Positions 33,801 through 44,899 of a DNA stretch of 64,000 nt are shown here, piece by piece. This DNA is from Allodiplogaster sudhausi (taxonomy: Eukaryota > Nematoda > Chromadorea > Rhabditida > Diplogasteridae). The stretch is from contig CALZFC010000001.1 of NCBI GenBank assembly GCA_945643635.1, forward strand, positions 5,992,001-6,056,000. The letters are read 5' to 3'. Below the pieces are notes generated by a model. That model did no database searches, was not told the DNA's origin, and worked only from the letters and a program-made list of their open reading frames with translations. The translations under genes were made by a program, and so were the position numbers. Positions within the stretch are counted from its first letter, which is position 1. Each line of letters opens with the position of its first letter.

Positions 33801-36241
33801 CTTTTATTTTATTTATTAATTTTTATTTTTACAATTTATTGCTTAAACGGTTATATAATTACTAATGTAAAGTAAAATAATATATTTAAAAAAAAACACA
33901 AAATAAATTTTATCTTCAAGGCATACAAGCGAGCTGAGCTTGCGGTAGAAATGTTCGGTGAGCTCGCCGACTGGTGCGGCGCCGACGTGGGCTTTCATCG
34001 TAAAACGAGCGAAGATGAAAATGATGACGAAATACTTCTCGAGTCAAATGAAACGTCAAAGTCCACGCAAATGCCACCGGCCAAGGGACGCTTTCCGCCA
34101 ATCAAGAACATTGCCGAGCGGTGGCAGAACGAAGAGAATATCAAGCAGAAGATGAGACTGGTTTAGTGACACTTTCTGGAACGTTATATTTTTAAATAGC
34201 CAAAAACGGACACTTAAATTCGCGCCTTTTTACCTGATTCCAGGGCGAGAGAGCACATATGATTTAGAGAAACGCGACTACAATGGCTAGTAAAATTCAA
34301 CTAGTTTCATGCTCCTTTCCTTTAATCAAATATTGTTAATGACTTTTGTTTTTATATCCTAACATCTTATTTTTTCGTATAGGTTGCGATAGTGACGAAC
34401 AACTTTGACTGGGGCGCGAGCATGGGCATCCTGCAGCGCCTCTATCAGCCATTCTTCGCGCACACAATCTTTTGTAGCTCCTTCTATCCGGAGCGAATTA
34501 ACGAAGGCAACTGAATATGAATTTGTGGATTTGGAATGAAAGTATTGTAATCTTCATGCATCTATGAAAAAATGCTAGATATGTTTATTTTTCAGATGGA
34601 TATCCGCCTCGGCGATCGACGTTTAGCTATGTTCACCTTTCATGGCAAGAAATAAAAAATGGCATGCACGAATACGCGTGCATGAATCGCGTACATGAGA
34701 TGCGACTGCAGAATGTCGAAGGTTTGTGAGCGCTTTTAAAGGAGCGAATCACTCACCCCTTTCCATGACGCAAGGGCAAGCGCATTTGAATTAGAGAGAC
34801 TCGAATTCAATAGGCATAAAATTCATATAGATAAGTGTTGAGCTTCGCGGTCCATTAATGATATAAAGAAGGCCACAAGTCGTGGGATATCACGGACTGG
34901 CCAGGGACTGTTCATGACAAACGAATTGCACGTTCATTCAAGGCTACGTCATGTTCTCGGATGATCTGATCTACAATCTTTGGCAGCCACTAGATGCTGG
35001 AGTACTCAATCATTGCGTGGGTATTGCCAACTCGGGAAAGTCGGTCCAATGGTGTGTCGCCTTTAAGATTTAGTTCTAATAAGAAGAAAGGCTTGAGCTT
35101 TAGAATAGCAAGTTATAGGGCAGAAAAGTGGGTGCTCATGAAAATATGAAGAAAACACTTATCAATGCTTCAGGTGGAGGATGAGCGTGGGAATGACGGC
35201 GGCGAATAAAACCGTCGAGCTCTATCGCGGAAAGTATGCGGCAGATGCAGAGAAGCAAGCAGCCTTAGCGACATATGCTGATGGGGTCGGTCAATACCCC
35301 TTTCAGAAACTACGTATATGTCGGTCAGGGCGGTCAATGGCCTTTCCAAAAACTATGGGTCGTTCATTGATCCATATAAAAAGCTAGCGTCAGTTAGCGG
35401 CATCCAAATAGGCATTTGCAGCTCTATCGTATGAATTTTACGGGAAAGAATTCAACTGAAGAAGCTCTAAAGGAATTCACAATGCTTGATGGGTGGGCTG
35501 TGTCCGACTGGTATTACGTGCCCATAGCAAATATGTCATTTCACTACCAAGTCATGGAGGTATGTACGACTCCTTTTTGTTGTACCCATATATTGTTCTG
35601 TACACACATATGGTACATTTGTAAATTTGTATATAGGTATTCTACGAAGCACGCCTTTTTCATGAAATTGCCGTTAACAAGCTACTCCACACGGTTCCGC
35701 ACATCAGGCGGGTTTCGGAGGACATTGCGCTGAATATATTTGGAATTAAGATTGAAGATTAATTTAATTTAAAAAATAAGTAAAATTGAATTATTCATAA
35801 TAAATGTGTCTAAAAAAGGAACTTCAGCTGGCGGCCGTCGCAGAGGTTCCTTTGGGGAGGCGCGCGACAAGTTTGGGAGAAGTTCATGAATACGTCAGAG
35901 GTAATCCGGCATTTCTAGGGTGCAACAAAATTGCATCCGCGTTGCATTAGTTAAAAACTGGATTGATGATACTTATTCTTCTCAAGGTTCTCCTTCATCC
36001 AGTCAAGATGAGCACTTTCACCAAAATCAAAGAGCGCAAGGACAAATTTTGCAGCTCCGTTCTCAGGACGTTCATTGAGGTTATTTATCCTTTTCTCTCT
36101 TCTATGTACATATACATGCATGTATTCAAGGCAATCCATTTTTGTATCTATGAGTTTTTTTTTCATAATTTCGTTCAGGTTCTTATTGATGGAGCGCCGT
36201 TCAATAATTCAGTAACCGTTTTCAAAGGATTCGTATTCTAG
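30864..36241 (+). CDS. DUF288/STELLO-type putative glycosyltransferase
   Basis: About 24 small exons were read with phase agreement. Exon 1 (30864-30982) gives a type II signal anchor (GCVTMFLVLSAYGIFYQRLD). Exons 2-4 (31108-31180, 31317-31392, 31447-31608) carry WIVVTSIQLPTDDVK, WTLVVVGDKKTPAEW and YTRKNIGYLYAIQNGA then IYDTDDDN, the hallmark of the family. Exon 9 (32659-32807) has SPWNSQNTLFSRRAFHTLFL and FRTTDIWRSFFAQ; the C-terminal half includes YVMFSDDLIYNLW (34943-35051) and YVPIANMSFHYQVME (35422-35559). Plant STELLO proteins are Golgi-localised. Metal binding by the Asp-rich motif is inferred. Intron 34507-34595 is GC-AG. Exon 21 (35637-) reads to TAA at 35760-35762 with AATAAA at about 35801. 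The expected last exons (WRPSQRFLWGG, LLHPVKMS, to TAG 36241) follow, but no phase-compatible donor was found in exon 21. Confidence 0.85.
34190..34325. mobile_element. Short repeat/MITE remnant in DUF288 intron
   Basis: ATTCGCGCCTTTTTACCTGA ... GTTTCATGCTCCTTTCC matches a segment at 61480-61595 (AATTCGCGCCTTTTTGTCTG ... GTTTCGTGCTCGTTTAA). The ends relate to the TTTAAAGGAGCATGAA family. A further end lies at 34735 (TTTTAAAGGAGCGAATCAC). Confidence 0.5.
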
Positions 36242-36797
36242 AAATCACGCAATTTTAAATTGTCATCATTTAGCTTATTTTCAAAAGAGTAATTGGACTT
36301 ATGCATATATGAATTTATAGGCTTTAACCATCTCACCTATCTTTTAAATACTATTATAATATATGTATGTATCAATATTCGTTTGCTTAGCGGGCCTTGT
36401 ACTGATCAAATGCTCTCGGATCTATGAATCACATGGCAGTGTTAATTTTCGGTGCTGCACAATGTGTATGCTAGCCATGGTGACGCTTCAGATAGACAAA
36501 GGCAGATAAGGAACAATGTTTAGAATGTTATTTTACAATATCCTTTACAGTGCGTATCTCACAATTTAGAGGAAATTACTTCCAAAGTGCAACTAATTGC
36601 TGCCGGTCAGATGTACAAAAATTCTGCTGCCATGCCATTTTTATTTATTTAACTTTTCTATGCTATCGGTATAAATCGATTACCACTTTTCATGATATGC
36701 CAACAATTAAAAAATTTTCACTATAAAATTTGAATTTTAGAAGCTCAGTCTTTAGGATAAAAAAAATTAAATTACAAATCAGAAGACAAGAATAGAA
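36242..36797. other. Intergenic spacer between convergent genes
   Basis: AT-rich 3' flank shared by the plus-strand DUF288-like gene and the minus-strand receptor gene; nothing recognised. Confidence 0.5.
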
Positions 36798-39700
36798 CTA
36801 ATCAAAGGATATTAAGTCGTCGCTGTCGTCATTGGAAGGGTTAATCGATAGTGAAGGGCTCTAAAAAATTCAAATTTTGCCTTAACTGCTGATTCTTACT
36901 TTCGTCTTGCTTAAAATTGGAAAAAATTGCATAAGAAAATAAAAAAAATAAAAATAAAAATAACACTCACGAAGAGAATTTGCTGAAGTTCATCTAGCGC
37001 CGGTATTCCTCTGCGATGGCGCAGCGGTAAATGTTCCATCTAAATAGAGGAAAATGTGAGAAATAGACTGCGAGAAACATTTTGAATGTAATGCGGGGGG
37101 AAACATTTTAGCTCAGGGTCGGTCCTGATCGCAAAGGTCACCATGAATATTACATGTAATGATGAGCTATTGGCTTAAAATGAACATTTCTGAAAACTGT
37201 GATAAAATTGCTCTATTGAGCGGAACATTTTGTGACAAAAAAAGAGAAAATTTACCGGATTGGCTTTATCCACCTGCGACGGAAGCTGAGATTCATCCGG
37301 CTTCGATTCAAACATGATCATTGTGTCATTTCTGCTGCGGCAAGTCAACGTCTCATTCTCGGTAAGTAGTGCGCGAGGTTGTAAGATCTTTTAAGATATT
37401 CACCCCAGTGGATATTTGAGAGAGCGAAAAACGGGAAGAAAGTCAAGCAACAAAGGGACATGAACAACAACAAAGAACATTAAAAGAAATTTGATAAAAA
37501 AAATAAGCTGAAAAATAAATTATAAAAAAATTATGTATGATAAAATAAAATAAAAGACTGATCAAAATAAATTTAAAGTACAAAGAATGTACAATGGCTC
37601 TCGTGCTGATCGTGCTGTTGGGCGTTCTATCGCCGTCGTTGCTCCAAGCCTCGTCCGGATAGATGCGAAGGGGATTGCCAGCTGCAGCCGAAGTCATCGT
37701 CGCGATCGGCGGCGTCGAGTGCAAGACATCGGATGGTAAGCGTTTGCGCGGCGTTAGCCTAGTGGTTAACAGATAGACGCGAGACACGAGCAACCCGGGT
37801 TCAGCGCTCCACGGTAAACTCACCTTTTGCGATTCAGATAGATTGCCGCCACAATGGCAGTCACAATGAGGAAGCAGCCGGCGACGATGAGCAGAATCAT
37901 CAACCACGCTAAGATCGGTGGCGCGCTCGACTTATGCTCATTTTTCTTAATTAAACGGCTTGAAATAAGGAACAAATCTGGTATTACTTATATAGTGTAT
38001 TTGCCATTTCTTGACGTGGTCCGATAAAACCCCACACCATCATTAATCTGGCTATAAATAAATAAGGAACAAACAATATAAATACACATAGCGCAGATAG
38101 TATAGCGGGGCTGCACAATCAGGCTGAACTATATTGTTTCCAATCGGCGTTTAAAATGAATAAATTAATTAGTGTTTTGAATACGTAAATAAATAGATAA
38201 ATACACAACCGGATCGTCGTCCTTGATACACGAGTAGACGGGCTGGCCATCTGGCTTGGCGCAGTGGCTGCCGAGCGAGCAGGTCGGCTGCTCCTCCTTC
38301 GGCAGACAGAGATCCTTGGTCGAGCAGGTAGCATAGAGCACCTCTTGGCCAGGCAAGCAATTAAGAGAGCCTCTCTGTTTGGGTCAAGGTGGCCCTGCCC
38401 CGGGGGAAAGTGTCGGATTTTGATAACCAAATTTTAATGGGGGGTACCCATACGTACTATAAAGAAAATTTGTTGGTCATTTTTGTTATAAAATTTTTTT
38501 CATTGACTGGGCATGAAATAGTATGTAAAATGTTTAAGTCTATATAACTTTCTGTAAACTTAATATTTTTCAATTTTCTTTTTTTTATTTGTTGTGTATT
38601 CAGAAAGCGCACAAAAAAGTAATTAATGACTTTCTGAAAAAGTTTCATTATTAACAAGTTTTATGCATTTTATTTTTCAAAAATCGGTTTTTTGAGCACA
38701 CCGTCTATTTTACGGCCCGGTTCCAGGCTGGAGAATAGCTAAGATGAAAGAGGAGAAAAAATGACACAAGACATGGATTTATGAAGAAAATCGAAGGATA
38801 TATATGTTTTAGAATTTTGACCTGAACCGGGTGCGCTTGCATTTTCGCCGATTGAGATAAATTAGTGTAACTTTTTTTAAAGTCTTGCTTTTTAAACAAT
38901 TTTTATCTCATTGAATTGGCCATTAATTTCTCTCCTAAAAAAGTATAGAACCAATCTGCCTAATGTTACCCTTGAGCTTATAAATAAAATTTTCTCTTTT
39001 TTGAACAAAAATTAATTGGGTAATAACTACTTTGAACCAAATTTATGGGCCTTTGAGATACCCGGCTGAACCAATCAAACATACTATTAGATAGAACGAA
39101 GAATTCTGTGTACCATATCCTTGTTTCATGAGATTTCAAGGATATATATTTACATTTTACGAACAATTTCAGAAAATTTCCTGCATCGATTCAGCCGATA
39201 AATCGTCGAAAAATGAAAGGTGCATGTTTATGTCACAAATCATGTTATATGTTGTTTTTGATGATCGAAAAAAATAATTTCATCGAAAACCGTTTCATTT
39301 AATCTTTATTCGTTTGTTTTTTTTTCGAAAAATTTTTTTCACTAATTTTCTTTTCTTTATGTGTTGCCAATCCCATATCATTTCGGTCAAGCCCCGAGCT
39401 AAATTGCATTTTCTGAGTTCCACCGTAACAGCAGATGGATCATAGAGGCTTTTTTGTAGAGGACTGAATAGCTAATATAATGAAATAAAAATTGTCTCAA
39501 AATCATGAGTCAAAAAAAAGTTGTACTGATTCATCAATTTCAGCGAAAGTGCCAATGTAAAAATTCGAGATCATATGTATCCCTCGATTTTCTTCATAAA
39601 AACATATCTCGTGTCACTTTTTCTCTTCTTTCATCTCAGCTATTAGCTAGCACCGAACCGGGCCGTAAAATGGACGAAGTGCTCATAAAACCAATTTTTG

Positions 39701-42160
39701 AAAAAGAAAAATTCCAAAAAGTGGTTAAAAAATGAAACTTTTCAGAAAAAATAACCATGGATTTTTTTTAAATTCTCCCCGAAGCTTTGTATGTTTCCAT
39801 CTCTCTCTCTTTATTTTCAGAAACATATACAATCAAGACCATATTGCGCGCGCCCAAGCGATAAGTAGAAGTTGTAGTCAGACAACTCCTGTCTTTGAAC
39901 AGGCGGTCGGAAGCTCTATGCATGTGTTTGGAAGATATCATATTAGCTATTCAGTCCTCTACAAAAAAGCCTCTATGATCCATCTGCTGTTACGGTGGAA
40001 CTCAGAAAATGCAATTTAGCTCGGGGCTTGACCGAAATGATATGGGATTAGCAACACATAAAGAAAAGATAATTAGTGAAAAAATTTTTTCGAAAAAAAA
40101 ACAAAGATTAAATGAAACGGTTTTCGATGAAATTATTTTTTTCGATCATCAAAAAACACCATATAACATGATTTGTGACATAAACATGCACCTTTCATTT
40201 TTCGACTTGATTTATCGGCTGAATCGATGCTGGAAATGTTCTTAAATTGTTCGTAAAAAGTAAATATATATCCTTGAAATATCATGAAACAAGGATATGG
40301 TACACAGAATTCTTCGTTCTATCTAATAATATGTTTGATTGGTTCAGCCGGGTATCTCAAAGGCCCATAAATTTGGTTCTCAGTAGTTATTACCCAATTA
40401 ATTTTTGTTCAAAAAAGAGAAAATTTTATTTATAAGCTCAAGGGTAACATTAGACAGATTGGTTCTATACTTTTTTAGGATAGAAATTAATGGCCAATTC
40501 AATGAGATAAAATGAATTGTTTAAAAAGCAAGACTTTAAAAAAAAGTTACACTAATTTATCTCAATCGGCGAAAATGCAAGCGCACCCGGTTCAGGTCAA
40601 AATTCGAAAACATATATATCCTTCGATTTTCTTCATAAATCCATAGCTTGTGTCATTTTTTCTCCTCTTTCATCTTAGCTATTCTCCAGCCTGGAACCGG
40701 GCCGTAAAATAGACGGTGTGCTCAAAAAACCGATTTTTGAAAATTAAAAATGCATAAAACTTGTTAATAATGAAACTTTTTCAGAAACTCATCAATTACT
40801 TTTTGTGCGCTTTCTGAATACACAACAAATAAAAAAAAGAAAATTGAAAAATATTAAGTTTACAGAAAGTTATATGGACTTAAACATTTTACATACTATT
40901 GCATGCCCAGTCAATGAAAAAAATTTCGTAACAAAATTGACCACCAAATTTTCTTTATAGTACGTATGGGTACCCCCCATTAAAATTTGGTTATCAAAAT
41001 CCGACACTTTCCCCCGGGGCAGGCCCCCTTGAAGGCTGCTTGATCCTTACAGAGAGGCTCTCTTAATGCACTTCGATTGGTTCATCGCTGGCTACAGAAA
41101 ACAAGAGATGTCCGTGCAGTCAGTCAAGCAAGTAAGAGACAGAGAAAGAGAGATGTGAGAGAAAGAGGGGGAGAAAGAGAGGGGGCTCATAAATAATAGA
41201 TGACAATGCCTGGTGCGTGCCAGGCTGACAGCGAATACAGTCATCGCTGTAGATGAAGCTGGTCGGGTTGAGCCCGCTGCACGGTAGGCTCAAGTTAACG
41301 TACGAGTCGATCATGCAGTTCAACAATGTACAGTCCGAGGCAGACGTGCGCCTGCGAAGGCTGGTAATTCGAGAGAAGAAGAGGGAAAGGGAGAACACGC
41401 ACGGTAGAAGGAAAGACAAGAAATGAAAGAAAAAAAGTTTTCATCTCGTCGTTGATATAACGAGATGAGAACTTTGAAGGGTCGAAGAAGCAGAGAGACA
41501 CGAGGAACTCTCCATTGTCTTTAGTTAAATAGGTGCCATTTGTCAATATGTCATTTCACTGCCAGGTCATGAAGGTCAGACTTCTTTTAAGGCTATAAAG
41601 AGAAAAAAGTTCCCGATATCTCAGCTTTTAAATGAAGAAGAATGTTCCTCGTACCCGACATCAACCGTTCATAATCATCGTTTCCCTGAATAAATATGCA
41701 TTGTTGTAGCAGAATAAGTCGTCAAGAATAGGTCTATCGTTGCACCTGTGAATGCATGAATGTAAAAATGAAAGTACTTGTGTATGCATAAAAATGTTTG
41801 GCCTACCTTGAAACTGCCTTGCTCACACGGGTGGCACATAAAGTTAGTTTTCATCCATTCCCATTTCTGGACCGCAGATATCCACGCAATCTTTCGGACT
41901 GGTCGCATTCTTAATTTTCACCCCTTACACAAAATGTTTTCCATAAAATTTCAAAATATGTGACTGCGCATCTTTTTAGTGCGACATTTACAAAACGACA
42001 CAACGCCAGACTTTTATCCTCGTCGCGCCGTGCTGTCAGAATGGGCATTGCGTTTATCCGCTTTTGTCGTTGTAGTGGCCAATGCCGCACTCGACGCACT
42101 TTGTCCGGTCCTTCTCGTCTGTGTGATAGCCCGGGTCGCAGCTGCCTACACTTTTTTTTA
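36798..42160 (-). pseudogene. 3' half of large lectin/EGF receptor gene: Cys-rich modules, TM helix, cytoplasmic tail; decayed
   Basis: Reading leftward: ~42005-42155 encodes SCDPGYHTDEKDRTKCVECG-IGHYNDKSG, a GCC2/GCC3-type module, broken by TAA (42054-42056) and by TGA (42036-42038) at a Cys position. ~41811-41905 (SPKDCVDICGPEMGMDEN, MCHPCEQGSFK) needs a frameshift near 41845. 41210-41360 ends DDCIRCQPGTHQ. The next exon (41067-41091 plus 38210-38366) reads SKCINCLPGQEVLYATC only if the element at 38363-41066 is removed. 37824-37930 is the TM exon (PPILAWLMILLIVAGCFLIV). 37593-37758, 37256-37387, 36971-37039 and 36798-36860 encode the tail (RRGIPALDELQQ, NPSNDDSDDLISFD, TAG). The tail closely matches the intact paralogue at 63194-64000. 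It most likely belongs with 51640-61808, from which it is separated by the 42193-51639 insertion. Confidence 0.72.
38363..41066. mobile_element. 2.7-kb long-inverted-repeat element at a TTAA target inside a coding exon
   Basis: TTAA (38363-38366) is followed by GAGAGCCTCTCTGT, and the right end mirrors it as ACAGAGAGGCTCTC before TTAA (41063-41066). The two arms, about 1.1 kb each, are inverted copies throughout (for example CCCCCGGGGCAGG, TAAAATTTGGTTATCAAAAT, CTCAAAGGCCCATAAATTTG). The loop (about 39480-39940) holds a diverged direct copy of part of an arm. TTAA duplication is the hallmark of the piggyBac superfamily. No transposase frame is seen, so the element is non-autonomous. The host sequence on both sides rejoins in frame at Cys-Ile-Asn-Cys if one TTAA is kept. 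Confidence 0.88.
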
Positions 42161-42192
42161 CATTCTCTTTTTTGTATGTGTCAACATTTTGC

Positions 42193-43130
42193 GGCCCAGC
42201 CCGGGCCGGGCCGGGCCCAAAAAAGTTGGGGGGGGGGGGGGGGCCCGTGAGCCCGTTTGGGCCCGATATTTAAAACTTTCTTCCCTGACCCTGTCTCCTG
42301 TGTCAATGACAAAGCCTCCCTCGTCTCCCACATCGACAGGAAGTTCGACATGCTGCTCAAGTCCACGGCCGAGCAGAACAACGACCTCATGGCAAAGCTA
42401 TCCGAGTATCTCGACCGATTCACCGACACCCTTCTCAACATCGTACCTCCCAGCCATTACCCTCACTCTTACGTCTTCTTCTGGTCGCGGTCGGTCGACC
42501 ACGCGCGTCCGTGGACGTTGCGGTTGCAGAGGCAAAAGCAACGGCAAGCGCAGGCACGACGGCCACGAGGTGTCCGTGCAGACGAAGGCTGACCGGTTCG
42601 ATCTGATGCCAACGATCGAGGGGTCGCCGATGGACGAGCAGGCAGCCAAGCAGGCTCCGCCCGGTGCTCTCTCGCCGTATATTGTGAGGAACAGTGCACG
42701 GAGAGATTGCAAGAACGAGGCAGGAGAGAAAGAGACCGGTCCAAGCAGAATTCCCTTCTTCTGGCTCGAATCACCAAGTCCTTCGACTACTTGACTGATT
42801 ACCTACTCAACATAGTCCCACTTTCCAATTCGTCCTCTACCATCTCCTCCGCCGCCGTCGAATCGGCCGTGGACCGCACCACTCCGCCTACTCGCACAGT
42901 TAAACCCGCCAATGAATTATGCTTAAGAATATATAAAACACATTCGAACATGTAAACACGTTTAACCCATAAATTCTGATTTTTAAGGAACATGATTAAA
43001 ATTTCTCATCGGATTTTGAGAATCTTGCTCAAACGGGCCCACGGGCCGGGCCGGGCCCAAAATCCTAGGGCCCGAAAATCGTTCGGGCCGGGCCGACCCA
43101 AAACATTTTTTGGGCCCTTTACCGGCTCTG
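42193..43130 (+). mobile_element. GC-rich hAT-like element, copy 1 (left end truncated)
   Basis: It starts within GGGCCGGGCC repeats without the CAGAGCCGGTAA terminus, and runs through a 17-G tract to a right end TTTACCGGCTCTG. The core is collinear with copy 2 at 50639-51639 with only scattered differences. The interior has coding-like stretches (LVSHIDRKFDMLLKSTAEQN, DRFTDTLLNIVP and later ITKSFDYLTDYLLNIVP), suggesting a captured gene fragment rather than transposase. The 8 bp after the right end are CCCGCTGC. Confidence 0.75.
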
Positions 43131-43138
43131 CCCGCTGC
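43131..43138. repeat. 8-bp flank CCCGCTGC (mate of 50631-50638)
   Basis: Eight bases directly after the right terminus of hAT-like copy 1. They are identical to the eight bases directly before the left terminus of copy 2. Eight bp is the hAT target-duplication length. Confidence 0.7.
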
Positions 43139-44880
43139 CAAACATCTTAAAAAACAGAACATAAGGAGAGAGAGAAAACTCTAGAAGGCAAGGGAGAGGA
43201 GAAAGAGAAAAGGAGTGACAAAAGTGTGAATGAGCAGCCACCACATCTCTCTGCCCTACCGCAGCTTCTATTCTACCAGCAGCGATCTCTATTTGTCTTT
43301 TTTCACCGAATCCTCTGCTCATCTAATCTAAGAGCCATGGCTTGTGTACTTCGCTTTCTCATCTTTCTTCTCCCTCGAAGCAGAAAGGCGAGGGACCAAT
43401 TCAAGAATCTACCTTATCTTGCCCGCCAGGAGGGTGCCAACAACTACTATCAATCTATGTATACATCTACCATCTAATATCTACATAATCTAACTTCCCA
43501 TATACAAATTTCAAAGTCCCATATTATTCTCACCAAACAAATATTCATTATCAACAAAAAGGCTAAAAATAAAGCAAGAAATTCTTGAGGCACTTTTTAT
43601 TTTGTAAAATCGAAAGAAAAGAGAGTAGAATTTTTTTTACTTAAACTAGATATGAATTTCACTTTAAAGTATAACCGGAAGGAAATTATTTAAAAAATAA
43701 AGTTTTCCAAAAGTTAAAAGAGAGGCCTATGGCCATGTCTGATTATTTTCTCAAGGTTTGGATCCGTCATCTTGCATCTAGGGCAGAGCCTACTGGAGCC
43801 TTATTGAGGAGCTCTCTTAAGCATATTATAATAATATGAGATCTCCGTTTTTGGGTGGTCGTTCAGCAAACCCTTTTCTTAATGTGTAGGAGAAAAGAAA
43901 CATCCATGTTAATGAGCCCCTCAGAATATTGAAATCAAAAATTGCAGTTGAAAAATTACTTAGCATTGTATATACTTTGCATTATCAAGAATTCATTGCA
44001 ATGACGCTCTCCAGCAATACACAAATGCACCCAAAGAATAAAAGCACTACTGAAAGTCGTCACATATGAAGAGATCTAACAAACATATGTTTAACGCACT
44101 TTATTTTATTTTTGCAGTAAAGTGGAAGTTCATTTGATGCCTTTGAATTCTACAAAAGTGGATTTATTATATTTCGTTCACTTAATTTTATTGTAAAGAT
44201 CACGCACACTTTTTTGCAAAGAGCCAATTTGACCCCGCTAATCTTATCAGTAACGGCTGCAGCAATCGTTACGCAGGAGGTAAACGTGAGTATGCGAAGA
44301 GATGCGCCAACGCCCTCTTCATTGGGGTGTTCTGTTGAAAAATTGTGTGCAGAACGTTGAAATACAATCAATTTTTGTTGACGGGAATATGTACATACGA
44401 GGCACTATGTAATTAATTGAGGCAAATTATGAATTTATTTTACTCGTGTGGCAAAATTTTTCTAACGGAATATGGCTATTCTTGAAGACACTTTGTCTCC
44501 AACGTAAGTTTTGCGTTCATTTAATGGGCAGCTGATTCCTTGGCAATGTTCACCGGGCGATTTCCGAACTTGGGTATGAACTGAGCTGACTTGGCTTCGA
44601 GCAAGTGGAAACTCGAGTACAATAGAAGGAGGCCACTTCGAGAAGTAGTATGTGTGTTATAGCCATATTACTCGCATGAATATGATAGTCGTCGCAAAAA
44701 GCTCTTTAAACACGATTCCTCTTATGGCCCGCCCGATTCAACAAAAAGCCGAACAAGTTTATTGTGGTTTGCGCATGGTGAATTTATTAAAGTCTTGTGC
44801 TAAATAATATGACCGTAAATATAAAAAAAATGAAAGATAAACATCTGACCATAACTAAGTTAGAGCGGTATTTATGCCCG
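43139..44880. other. Cargo segment, no gene recognised
   Basis: Purine-rich then AT-rich. A plus-strand frame starting at ATG 43338 (MACVLRFLIFLLPRSRKARD) has a good initiation context but no domain, and it ends within 140 bp. Confidence 0.35.
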
Positions 44881-44899
44881 GTTTCCGGTCTACTTCATT

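Noticed and set aside
37738..37815. tRNA-like A and B boxes (TTAGCCTAGTGGTTAA ... GGGTTCAGCGCTCC), possible tRNA-derived SINE
   Set aside because: The T-arm and acceptor stem do not pair, and the segment works as a short intron: the acceptor CACTAG before GCTAACG keeps the receptor tail frame in phase.
38700..40740. Several short frames on both strands of the inverted-repeat element
   Set aside because: They mirror one another because of the inverted arms and show no transposase residues.
41546..41578. 35-bp match to the DUF288 exon at 35537-35562 (ATATGTCATTTCACT.CCA)
   Set aside because: Too short to call a duplicated exon; no flanking similarity.
42257..42794. Long open frames in the hAT-like copies, including a 271-residue and a 278-residue frame on opposite strands
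   Set aside because: They run through GC-rich terminal repeats on both strands and are not bounded by gene signals. At most they mark captured sequence inside a transposon.
44150..44371. 73-residue minus-strand frame in the cargo
   Set aside because: No domain, no conserved splice sites, average composition for AT-rich spacer.
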